Positions 32,869 to 39,911 of a DNA stretch of 64,000 bases are shown here, in pieces. Each line of letters starts with the position of its first letter. The first letter of the stretch is position 1. Below the pieces are notes generated by a model, which ran no database searches, was not told the DNA's origin, and saw only the letters and a program-made list of their open reading frames with translations. The stretch comes from CAJQQK01 sp965224225 (lineage in GTDB: Bacteria; Pseudomonadota; Alphaproteobacteria; Rhizobiales; Hyphomicrobiaceae), in the NCBI GenBank assembly GCA_965224225.1, contig CBDCZF010000026.1, positions 42,814-106,813 on the forward strand, read 5' to 3'. Both the position numbers and the translations under genes were made by a program.

Positions 32869-34485
32869 GTGATTGGAAAGTTCTCCTGCGTACTGTGCGC
32901 TGCATTTTTCTTGGCTGGTTCGCTTGGTACGCCGGCACGGGCGCTCGATCGTATCGCCTTGGTGATCGGCAATTCCGACTATCGCCATACCACGGTACTG
33001 AAAAACCCCGTCAGTGATGCCGAACTGATGGCCCGGACGCTGCAGCAACTCGGCTTCGAGGTGATCCTCGAGATCAATTCCGGCCAAAACGCTATGAAGC
33101 GTGCGATGCGCGCTTACCTTGAGCGGCTCGATCAAAGCGGGCGTAACACGGTCGGCCTGTTCTACTACGCCGGCCACGGTGTGCAGGTCGACGGTGAGAA
33201 CTTTCTCGTGCCCGTCGATGCCAGGATCGAGCGCGGCGGCGATGTCGCGATCGAGGCGGTCAGCGCTACCGGCTTGCTTGCCGGCATGCGCCAGGCCCGC
33301 AACCGGCTGAACATCATCATTCTCGATGCTTGCCGCAACAATCCGTTCCGCGGCTTTTCGCGCAGTGCTGCACGCGGCCTGGCCCGGCTCGATGCACCGA
33401 AGGGTTCCTACATCGTGTTTGCGACCGCACCGGGCGACGTTGCAGCGGACGGTGATGGACGGAACAGTCCGTTTACGAGTGCGATGGCCAGGCATCTGAG
33501 CGTGCCGGGCCTCAACTTCGAACAGGTCGTGAAGCGTGTCGGTCGCGAGGTTTCGCAAACCACCGAGGATCGCCAGCGCCCCTGGCTGTCGTCATCGGTC
33601 TATGAAGACTTCTTCCCGGCAGGCGCCGGACGGCTCAAGGATATCGCCTCGCTGCCCATGCAGACCAAGGTCGCCGTCGCCACCGACCGCCCCGCCCAAC
33701 GCCAACCCGAACAAAAACAGGGCCAAACCTTCCGTGATTGTGCGGCTTGTCCCGAGATGGTGGTCGTGCCGGCGGGCCGCTTCCGCATGGGCACGCGGGT
33801 TGCCCGCAATCCGCACCGCTCGCTGTTGCCCGTGCATGACGTTGAGATCAAACGGCCGTTTGCCGTCAGCAAGACCGAGATCACCTTCGATGCATGGCAG
33901 GCGTGCGTCGTTGAAAAGGGCTGCGCCGGCTACTCTCCCCGCGATGAAGGCTGGGGCAAGGGCCGCCAGCCCGTCATCCGCATCAACTGGGAAGATGCGA
34001 TCACCTACATCGAATGGCTGAAGCACAAGACGGGCAAGAGGTACCGCCTGCTGTCGGAAGCGGAATGGGAGTACGCCGCGCGGGGCAGCAGCGACACCCG
34101 CTTTGTCACCGGCGATATCATCACGACATATCAGGCCAACTTCGACGGCCGTCGCTCCTACAATAACGGCCCGAAGGGCACCTACCTGGCGAAGCCCGTT
34201 GCGGTTGCAAGCTACAAGCCCAACCGGTTCGGCCTGTTCGACATGCATGGCAACGTCGCAGAATGGGTCCAGGACTGCTGGCACGCCAATTACGATGGCG
34301 CGCCCTCTGACGGCTCGAGCCGATTGGCGCCACCGCGCGGCACCACCTGCACTCGCCGCGTCACCCGCGGCGGCTCCTGGTTCTCACGCCCGCGCGACAT
34401 CCGTTCGGCTGCCCGGCGAAGCTTGGCGCAACACATTCGCAGCCAAGAGGTAGGCTTCCGCGTCGCGCGGGATGTCGGCAATTGA
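32869..34485 (+). CDS. Secreted caspase-like (C14) - FGE-sulfatase domain fusion protein
   Basis: The 538-residue protein starts at GTG 32869 behind CGAGGATCG and has a signal peptide ending PARALD. Residues 26-250 form a caspase-like peptidase with catalytic His103 in YYAGHGVQVDG and Cys155 in DACRNNPFRGF. A linker of about 40 residues leads to an FGE-sulfatase domain (300-535) with VPAGRFRMGTR, INWEDAITYIEWLKHKTGKRYRLLSEAEWEYAARG, NRFGLFDMHGNVAEWVQDCW and GGSWFSRP. The fusion is widespread in proteobacteria, usually without known function. A periplasmic regulatory protease is an inference. Confidence 0.87.
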   Translation: MIGKFSCVLCAAFFLAGSLGTPARALDRIALVIGNSDYRHTTVLKNPVSDAELMARTLQQLGFEVILEINSGQNAMKRAMRAYLERLDQSGRNTVGLFYYAGHGVQVDGENFLVPVDARIERGGDVAIEAVSATGLLAGMRQARNRLNIIILDACRNNPFRGFSRSAARGLARLDAPKGSYIVFATAPGDVAADGDGRNSPFTSAMARHLSVPGLNFEQVVKRVGREVSQTTEDRQRPWLSSSVYEDFFPAGAGRLKDIASLPMQTKVAVATDRPAQRQPEQKQGQTFRDCAACPEMVVVPAGRFRMGTRVARNPHRSLLPVHDVEIKRPFAVSKTEITFDAWQACVVEKGCAGYSPRDEGWGKGRQPVIRINWEDAITYIEWLKHKTGKRYRLLSEAEWEYAARGSSDTRFVTGDIITTYQANFDGRRSYNNGPKGTYLAKPVAVASYKPNRFGLFDMHGNVAEWVQDCWHANYDGAPSDGSSRLAPPRGTTCTRRVTRGGSWFSRPRDIRSAARRSLAQHIRSQEVGFRVARDVGN

Positions 34486-34517
34486 GTTGCCGTCCGCTGA
34501 TCGCTGGTGCCTACCAA

Positions 34518-34550
34518 AAAGCCTGACCGCACGGCGTGCGATCAGGCTTT
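34518..34550. terminator. Bidirectional terminator hairpin
   Basis: AAAGCCTGA (34518-34526) pairs with TCAGGCTTT (34542-34550), with A- and T-rich flanks on both sides. It separates the caspase-FGE gene from the convergent NPAxY-repeat gene and can serve both. Confidence 0.7.
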
Positions 34551-34584
34551 GCTCACTCGGTGACGTGAAGCTTGCGAGTTCGGA

Positions 34585-35229
34585 CTATTCCACCCGCGTC
34601 TTCGGCTCAGTCGCCGCGGTCTTGGTGGCAGCGGTCATCGACGCTGACATCTGCTTCATCCAGTGAAACGGATTGAACGCGTTATAGCTGCCCCAGCCTT
34701 TGTCAGAGGTCATGCTCTCAGTGGCAACCGTCGCCATCTGCATGTAGCTCGCCGGGTTGAACATCTGCGTGTAGGCGGCGGGGTTAAAGCCATGCATGTA
34801 AGCACCCGGCTGCATCCAGTACTGCAGTGTCTTGGGATCGGAAGCGACCTGGATCAGTTCATTGTAGGAGGCCGGGTTGGCAAGCGTCATCCATGCGGCA
34901 GGATCCGCGAACTGCATGAAGAAACCCGGAGCCATGTACTGGCCGTAATGAGCCGGATTGGTCGCCGACATGTGCATCTTGGAATGCATTTCAGGCTTGA
35001 TGATCTTGGCCCAGTCGTTGGGCTTCATCGGATTGAACGCTTCGACCTTGCCTGGTTCGACGTGGCCGGCTGCATCGTGCCAACTCGAGGTGTCGAAGTA
35101 GCCGGTGAACATGTCTGTGACAGAGCTCTGCGCGGAGGCGGTCTTGGTCGGCGTAGCGTCGCTTGCGAAAGCGCCAGTGCTGGTCAGGAGGGCGAGGCCG
35201 GCTGCCGCGGCGAGTGATTTGAAGTTCAT
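34585..35229 (-). CDS. Secreted NPAxY-repeat protein, unknown function
   Basis: The 214-residue protein has a signal peptide (MNFKSLAAAAGLALLTSTGAFA) and a mature region rich in Met, Ala, Tyr and Pro. Its middle is a string of mostly 9-residue units of the form (N/D)PAx(Y/W)MxxA, for example NPAHYGQYM, DPAAWMTLA, NPAAYTQMF, NPASYMQMA. It ends FNPFHWMKQMSASMTAATK. No family is recognised. An ATTCGAATAT palindrome lies about 140 bases upstream, shared with the neighbouring Met-rich and ArsR genes. The repeat style resembles that of the Met-rich protein, so the two may be distant relatives. Confidence 0.75.
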   Translation of the reverse strand: MNFKSLAAAAGLALLTSTGAFASDATPTKTASAQSSVTDMFTGYFDTSSWHDAAGHVEPGKVEAFNPMKPNDWAKIIKPEMHSKMHMSATNPAHYGQYMAPGFFMQFADPAAWMTLANPASYNELIQVASDPKTLQYWMQPGAYMHGFNPAAYTQMFNPASYMQMATVATESMTSDKGWGSYNAFNPFHWMKQMSASMTAATKTAATEPKTRVE

Positions 35230-35365
35230 GTCAGTTCCTCCGGTTGTGCGCTGCCAAAACGGCATACAAATCTGATGTCGCCTCAGGTGAGGGTTCTATT
35301 ATCTGCATTTTGGATCGACCCTGGCCGACCAGCCAGACCACCTCAGCGGTCTTAAGCATGATGAT

Positions 35366-35390
35366 GTTATATTCGAATATTCTTATATTC
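35366..35390. promoter_or_regulatory. Candidate ArsR operator upstream of the NPAxY gene
   Basis: ATATTCGAATAT at 35369-35380 is a perfect 12-base palindrome. It overlaps a second inverted pair, GAATAT (35375-35380) and ATATTC (35385-35390). The same core occurs at 37333 and 37442. The site is about 140 bases before the NPAxY start. Confidence 0.55.
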
Positions 35391-35455
35391 ACAATTCATG
35401 TTGCGTGCGACATGTCGTCCGATTTGGAAAGAGGGTTACGCATTCGTAAAGCACA

Positions 35456-35478
35456 ACGGCCGGGCAAGGCCCGGCCGT
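35456..35478 (-). terminator. Terminator after the DUF302 gene
   Basis: A ten-base perfect stem, ACGGCCGGGC (35456-35465) with GCCCGGCCGT (35469-35478), closes on a 3-base loop. It lies about 50 bases past the DUF302 stop. Only a weak T-run follows on the minus strand. Confidence 0.65.
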
Positions 35479-35530
35479 GTAATCACCGTAACGGCGCTGC
35501 AGATGTCGACCTGGTTCGATTGCCGACCGC

Positions 35531-36235
35531 TCAAAGGTCGCCGTTGGCACCGGCTTCCATGATCTCTTCCATCATTTGGCGAACCTTGATGGCGCGTTGG
35601 CGCAGGTCTTCAGAGATCTTGTTGGGGTTCGGGCTGGTGTCGAGCCAGCGCACATCCCAGTCGAGTGTCAAAAGCCAGATGTCCTTGTTCGCATCTTCGA
35701 GGACCGTGATACGGCACGGCACAAAGGCTGAAAACTCCGGCACGTAGTCGATGATCATGCGCATCGTCAGGACATCGCAGTAGCTCACGATTTCGAGGCG
35801 CGGCGAGGGCTTGCCGGTGATACCCTCGATCACCTTGTACGGCGTGTTGTGTCCGACCTTCTTCATGTTGAGCGCATTGGCCCGCAGGTCCATCGATTCG
35901 ATCACCTCGTCGAACGAAATGCCCTCCGCCACCTTCTTCTTGGCCACCATCATGTTGATCATCTGGCGCAGTGACATCGGGTTAAACATCATGCCCGACT
36001 GCACCGCGCGCATTTTTGCTTCAGCAGAAATCGACGGCATCATCGTGTTGGGCGGCGTGTCGTGCTTCGGCGGTGCCGGCATCTTCCACCAGCCTTCGGG
36101 CATCTTCAGTTGCTCGTAGGGCTTGGCGAAGTAGGTGGTGGAATTGTCGTGTGCCTCTTGCTTCGTTTGAGCGGCGGCCGTCGTGGCGGTGAACACGGTG
36201 GCGGTGATTGCGAGAGCGACCCATTTCGTGGTCAT
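35531..36235 (-). CDS. Secreted DUF302-domain protein
   Basis: The 234-residue protein has a signal peptide (MTTKWVALAITATVFTATTAAAQ) and a Met/Pro-rich segment. A DUF302 domain follows from about residue 100: ISFDEVIESMDLRANALNMKKVGHN, EIVSYCDVLTMRMIIDYVPEFSAFVPCRITVLED and DIWLLTLD. DUF302 proteins form small dimers of unknown function and are often found near sulfur- or metal-related genes. It lies 90 bases after the Met-rich repeat gene on the same strand with a strong hairpin between, so the two are probably cotranscribed. Confidence 0.82.
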   Translation of the reverse strand: MTTKWVALAITATVFTATTAAAQTKQEAHDNSTTYFAKPYEQLKMPEGWWKMPAPPKHDTPPNTMMPSISAEAKMRAVQSGMMFNPMSLRQMINMMVAKKKVAEGISFDEVIESMDLRANALNMKKVGHNTPYKVIEGITGKPSPRLEIVSYCDVLTMRMIIDYVPEFSAFVPCRITVLEDANKDIWLLTLDWDVRWLDTSPNPNKISEDLRQRAIKVRQMMEEIMEAGANGDL

Positions 36236-36265
36236 CGAGTTTCCCTCCCTGGGCAGTTGAACAGC

Positions 36266-36307
36266 AAGGCACTCTGGTGACGGCTCAATAGATCACCAGA
36301 GTGCCTT
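36266..36307. terminator. Perfect 15-bp hairpin between Met-rich and DUF302 genes
   Basis: AAGGCACTCTGGTGA (36266-36280) pairs perfectly with TCACCAGAGTGCCTT (36293-36307) around a 12-base loop. No T-run follows on the minus strand. It may be an attenuator or an RNA-stabilising element that sets different levels of the two proteins. Confidence 0.6.
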
Positions 36308-36325
36308 GGGCGAGCAGTTTCAGAC

Positions 36326-37285
36326 CTACTGCTTTTTCTCTTCGGCTTTCGGCGCCATCTTGGTCATCGTGTCCGACATGCCGGGCATGGCATTCATCAT
36401 ACCCATCGTGACCATCATCATGTTGGCCATCAGCGTCGGATCCATCATCTTCATCATAGCGTCCATGAACTTGGGATCCGTCATCATCTTCATCCAGCCG
36501 GTCATGACTTCCGGGCTGACCATTTTCATCATGGCCGTCATGTAGTCCGGGTTGGTCATCATTTTCAGGAATGGCTCCATCATCGCTGGATCGGCCATCT
36601 TGGCCATTGCTTCATAGTAGGCCGGATTGGTCATGGCCTTCATGAAGCTTTCCATGAGTTTTGGATCCGCCATCTTCATCATGGCTTCCATCCAGCGCGG
36701 ATCCGTCATCATCTTGGTGTAGGTCTCGATCATCTTCGGATCGGCCATCTTCATCATCGAATCCATCATGGCCGGGTTGACCATGGCCTTCATGAAGCTT
36801 TCCATGAGCTTGGGATCGACCATCGACATCGCAGCTTTCATGAAGGTCGGGTCGGTCATGATCCGCATGTACGGTTCCATCAGTTTCGGATCCGCGAACT
36901 TCATCATCGATTCCAGCATTGCCGGATCGGTCATCATCTTCATGTAGCTGTTCATCATGTCCGGGCTGGCCCAGGCGAGCATCGCCTTCATCATCGCCGG
37001 ATTGGTGGCAGCGGTCATCCAAACCGTCATCAGCTGCGGGTCGGCCATCTTCATCATGGCCTCCATCATGGCCGGGTTGGCCATCATGGTCATCCAGCCC
37101 TGCATCATGTTGGGATCAGCCATGGACGCAAAACCCTGCGTCCATTTCGGGTCGGCCATGGATTTGGCCCAGGCATTCGTGTCCGGTTTGGTGGCTTGGG
37201 CCTCAGCGACGCTTCCAGGCACGGCCCAAGCAAGTGCGAGAGCGAGCACAAGCATCAGTCCGATGGGTCGCATATTCAACTTCAT
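36326..37285 (-). CDS. Secreted methionine-rich tandem-repeat protein, unknown function
   Basis: The 319-residue protein has a signal peptide (MKLNMRPIGLMLVLALALAWAVPGSVAEA). It is then almost wholly about 19 units that alternate strictly between 12 and 13 residues, each starting (D/N/S)P: for example DPRWMEAMMKMA then DPKLMESFMKAMT. I count 67 methionines in 237 repeat residues. A DP start followed by an amphipathic stretch suggests a short helix per unit, so the 25-residue pair would be a helical hairpin stacking into a rod or bundle. Met clusters can bind Cu(I) or Ag(I), but no such role is shown. A shared ATTCGAATAT palindrome lies about 50 bases upstream. Confidence 0.85.
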   Translation of the reverse strand: MKLNMRPIGLMLVLALALAWAVPGSVAEAQATKPDTNAWAKSMADPKWTQGFASMADPNMMQGWMTMMANPAMMEAMMKMADPQLMTVWMTAATNPAMMKAMLAWASPDMMNSYMKMMTDPAMLESMMKFADPKLMEPYMRIMTDPTFMKAAMSMVDPKLMESFMKAMVNPAMMDSMMKMADPKMIETYTKMMTDPRWMEAMMKMADPKLMESFMKAMTNPAYYEAMAKMADPAMMEPFLKMMTNPDYMTAMMKMVSPEVMTGWMKMMTDPKFMDAMMKMMDPTLMANMMMVTMGMMNAMPGMSDTMTKMAPKAEEKKQ

Positions 37286-37332
37286 GGCTGTTCTCCGGTT
37301 AAAAAGGGGCTGGCATCGGGTTCCACGACTAA

Positions 37333-37352
37333 ATTCGAATATCTGAATATTC
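37333..37352. promoter_or_regulatory. Candidate ArsR operator upstream of the Met-rich gene
   Basis: ATTCGAATATCTGAAT at 37333-37348 has the form ATTC-N8-GAAT reported for SqrR/BigR-type repressors. It runs into a second palindrome, GAATATTC (37345-37352). It is 48 bases before the Met-rich start codon. Confidence 0.6.
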
Positions 37353-37422
37353 ATGCATTGTAGTGGTGGCAAGTTGCCACATTTGATCTGCCGATTGCCC
37401 CTGAGCCCTGGTGCTGCGCCAA

Positions 37423-37451
37423 AATATTCCTATATCGCGTTATTCGAATAT
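37423..37451. promoter_or_regulatory. Candidate ArsR operator upstream of the arsR-type gene
   Basis: AATATTC at 37423-37429 and ATTCGAATAT at 37442-37451 flank an AT-rich stretch about 90 bases before the ArsR-type start codon. The ATTCGAATAT core is identical to the two other sites, suggesting autoregulation. Confidence 0.55.
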
Positions 37452-37537
37452 GGTAAAATGCAGTTCAGAGGGTCGGACAATGGTCCGACAGGCGGTTGCC
37501 CTGGACGGCAATCGATGCAAGCGATTGAGGTATTCAC

Positions 37538-37885
37538 ATGGCAAAGGCAAACGTCAAAGAGCCATCAGTTACGAGCGAACTCGAGGCGAACGCGGATGCC
37601 GCATGTGATTTGCTGCGTTCGCTGGCCCATCCCATTCGTCTGATGATCTTGTGCATGCTGGTCGATGGGCCGCGCACGGTGAGCGAACTTTCGCATCTCC
37701 TCGGCGATGCCCGCCAATCGCTGGTCTCCCAGCACCTGGCAAGATTGCGATACGAGAACATCGTGCATTCAGAACGCGACGGCAATCACATTCGCTATTC
37801 ACTCAATGACGAGACCGCCGCCAAGGACATTATCTGGGTTCTGCATTCCAAGTTCTGTTCGGCATGCGCTGCTGATCCGCAGTGA
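37538..37885 (+). CDS. ArsR-family regulator, SqrR/BigR-like
   Basis: A 115-residue winged-helix repressor: LLRSLAHPIRLMILCMLVDGPRTVSELSHLLGDARQSLVSQHLARLRYENIVHSERDGNHIRYSLND. It lacks the ELCV metal box of ArsR/SmtB sensors. It has C39 in the helix and C107 (with C110) near the C-terminus, positions matching the cysteine pair that forms a persulfide bridge in SqrR and BigR. TTGAGG precedes the ATG. It is divergent from the Met-rich/DUF302 operon, and palindromes flank both starts. Sensing of sulfide, persulfide or oxidants is inferred. Confidence 0.82.
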   Translation: MAKANVKEPSVTSELEANADAACDLLRSLAHPIRLMILCMLVDGPRTVSELSHLLGDARQSLVSQHLARLRYENIVHSERDGNHIRYSLNDETAAKDIIWVLHSKFCSACAADPQ

Positions 37886-38147
37886 ACAGTCTCTCCTTTC
37901 CGACTGCGCCTTAGCCGGATCGACAAAGATGGAGCGAATCGGCTCGCCAAATGCTAAACTTGGCAAGCCAATCTCGTGCAGACGTTTGGCCCGAGCCGCG
38001 GTCGCGCGAGCTGCAGCGGCCGTTCTTGTCCGGTCTTCTATCAAGGTTTTGCAGGACCAGACCCTCATGATGTCTGGTACCACCTGATCAATTGTTCACC
38101 GCGTACCTTGCAGAAGGCGTTGCCTGATCTGTCCAGCGAGGTATGCG

Positions 38148-38714
38148 ATGCGCGTCCTGCTCTCGATATTGCTGATAGTTTTGAGTTCGCCGGTTGCGCT
38201 GGCGGCCAGCGACTGGCAGTTTCGTTCGTCGGTCGATCCGGTGCGCAAGCAGGCACGCGCTCTGATTTCCTACCGGGCACCGAAATTCGACCACCTGCAA
38301 CTGGCCTTCAAGTGTCAAGCAGGCAGTCGGCCGCGAATGCTGCTCGGCTTTCCCGCAGCGGTCCACGAGGGCATGGCGGAACGTCTACGCGCCACGGTCA
38401 ATTTTCAATTTGAAGAAGGCTACGAGGTAGTCTTCAAGAAGTTCCTCGAGCGGGCGGTGCCGCCCGACATGAACTATTGGGGCGCAGAGGCAGAGGCCCA
38501 CAAGCTCTGGTTCTCGAGGGAAAAGGCGATCATCTACCGATCGACCCGGGACCGATGGCGCACGCCGCCGATCCTCGACGTGCTACGTGCGCTGCGTGAT
38601 GGGGATACCTTTGCCGAAGTGGACGTCGCCGGCAAGACGACGGCGATCTCCCTCAACGGTTCGACCGCGGCGGTATCGAAATTCGCCGAGAGGTGCGGTC
38701 TCATTCTCGATTGA
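38148..38714 (+). CDS. Secreted hypothetical protein
   Basis: The 188-residue protein has a signal peptide (MRVLLSILLIVLSSPVALAAS) and a mature domain of about 168 residues beginning DWQFRSSVDPVRKQARALISYRA. It includes FDHLQLAFKCQAGSRPRMLLGF and the C-terminal strand-rich FAEVDVAGKTTAISLNGSTAAVSKFAERCG. The two cysteines could pair. The start and end phrases resemble VasI-like and other small periplasmic beta proteins, but I cannot assign a family firmly. It stands alone between the ArsR gene and the type II secretion cluster. Confidence 0.65.
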   Translation: MRVLLSILLIVLSSPVALAASDWQFRSSVDPVRKQARALISYRAPKFDHLQLAFKCQAGSRPRMLLGFPAAVHEGMAERLRATVNFQFEEGYEVVFKKFLERAVPPDMNYWGAEAEAHKLWFSREKAIIYRSTRDRWRTPPILDVLRALRDGDTFAEVDVAGKTTAISLNGSTAAVSKFAERCGLILD

Positions 38715-38778
38715 GCGGGAGCCGATCCGGACGATGTTCGTCGACCGATCCCAATAGGAAGCGTTTTTCCGTCAGACG

Positions 38779-39324
38779 CTATCTGGATTTGCGCTTCGGG
38801 AAGACCTTCAGATCGACAGTCTCTTCGCCGGCGGAAAGCGTTACGCTGTCTCCATGCACGCTCTTGACGTGCCACGGCCCCAGCCGGTCGCCTTGCTTGG
38901 CGGTCAGCAGCGGCGCACCTCGTTTCTCGAGCAATGCAAATCGCGTCCCACCACCGATCATGACCCCCCTCAACGTGTAGGGCATGGTCGGCTTCTGTTT
39001 TTTGGGCGGAGGTCTTGCGATCACTGGGCGTGGTTTCCTGACCGGCGGCTTGTATTGCTTGCGCGATGGCACGAACAGAGGTCGCGATTCCATATCGTGC
39101 AATTGGCCGCGCTCGATATGGGCCAGCGGGTTGACGCCGGCCGCCAGCTCGGCCACCTGCCGGGGCTCAGCTTCGAGGGCCGGGGCCGCAGCTTGCTTCG
39201 GGGCCGGGCTGATTGCCGGTGTAACAGAGGCGCCGAGATACTTTCCCTTGAGGTCCCAATTGTCGGCCACGACCAGACCCGCAAGAGCAATACACAACAG
39301 TACCAAATACCAAAGGCGTGACAT
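38779..39324 (-). CDS. Type II secretion GspC-like protein, short
   Basis: The 181-residue protein has one N-terminal membrane helix (LWYLVLLCIALAGLVVA) and a periplasmic linker rich in Ala/Pro. An HR-like domain follows: RPLFVPSRKQYKPP, then YTLRGVMIGGGTRFALLEKRGAPLLTAKQGDRLGPWHVKSVHGDSVTLS. This is the homology region by which GspC touches the secretin. A PDZ domain is absent. As the last gene of the D-E-F-L-M-C set it should link inner and outer membrane parts. The ATG at 39324 is preferred over a GTG two codons earlier. Confidence 0.72.
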   Translation of the reverse strand: MSRLWYLVLLCIALAGLVVADNWDLKGKYLGASVTPAISPAPKQAAAPALEAEPRQVAELAAGVNPLAHIERGQLHDMESRPLFVPSRKQYKPPVRKPRPVIARPPPKKQKPTMPYTLRGVMIGGGTRFALLEKRGAPLLTAKQGDRLGPWHVKSVHGDSVTLSAGEETVDLKVFPKRKSR

Positions 39325-39335
39325 GGGCACCTTGA

Positions 39336-39911
39336 CTACGATTGTTCTGCCGTCCGAAAGCCGCTGACCTGCATTTCGATTTCCAGCCAGGCAGGCCCGG
39401 CACGCGCACTGCCGCGTCGGCTCGGTTCGATCATGCTAATTCTTATATGGTCGACGAACAACAGCGGCGTCGATGTTTCGATAGTATGGAGAACGTCGCT
39501 CAAGCCCTTAACCCTAACCTTGGCCATTGCCACGATACTGACCAGGTTCGGCTCACCGTCAGGGGCGGGAGGCACAACGAGCAGTGATCTCACCTCGCCG
39601 CCGGTGCTCCGGATCAGCTTGGTAAGCCGGTTTTGCAGTTCGGCAGCGGCAATGCCCCTCGTTTCGCCGGCAATGAAGAATTCAGCTGGCCGCCGCGCAG
39701 GCGAACGGGCTGCCGCATCACCATTGTCGGGAGCGAGATTGCGCAACCGATCGTCCAGGGCCAGCGCCAGCCCGTGCGTCGCGGCTGCCTCCTGCTTCAT
39801 GGCCCGCGCGACCAAATGAGGTACGATCGCCAGGCCGCCAAGAGCGGCAAGGAAAACCAGGAGCAGTCCGAACGCTGCCAGTTTCGAGCCAACCCGTGTC
39901 TCAGACATCAT
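39336..39911 (-). CDS. Type II secretion GspM-like protein
   Basis: A 191-residue bitopic protein with a membrane helix near residues 10-32 and a periplasmic ferredoxin-like domain (AELQNRLTKLIRSTGGEVRSLLVVPP, SDVLHTIETSTPLLFVDHIRIS) of the GspM/PilO type. Its ATG overlaps the stop of the preceding GspL-like gene (ATGA), a sign of coupling. GspM stabilises GspL and the ATPase at the inner membrane. Confidence 0.75.
   Translation of the reverse strand: MMSETRVGSKLAAFGLLLVFLAALGGLAIVPHLVARAMKQEAAATHGLALALDDRLRNLAPDNGDAAARSPARRPAEFFIAGETRGIAAAELQNRLTKLIRSTGGEVRSLLVVPPAPDGEPNLVSIVAMAKVRVKGLSDVLHTIETSTPLLFVDHIRISMIEPSRRGSARAGPAWLEIEMQVSGFRTAEQS

Noticed and set aside
32869..33600. Caspase-like gene as part of a defence system (CBASS or gasdermin type)
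   Set aside because: It has a signal peptide and no partner genes of such systems; the fusion to an FGE domain is a separate secreted architecture.
36612..37022. Frames antisense or shifted within the Met-rich gene
   Set aside because: They arise from the 75-base DNA periodicity of the repeat; only the secreted Met-rich frame has a signal peptide and consistent units.
37799..38083. A 94-codon frame on the minus strand behind the ArsR gene
   Set aside because: It overlaps the ArsR coding end by 86 bases, lacks a ribosome site and shows no family-like pattern.
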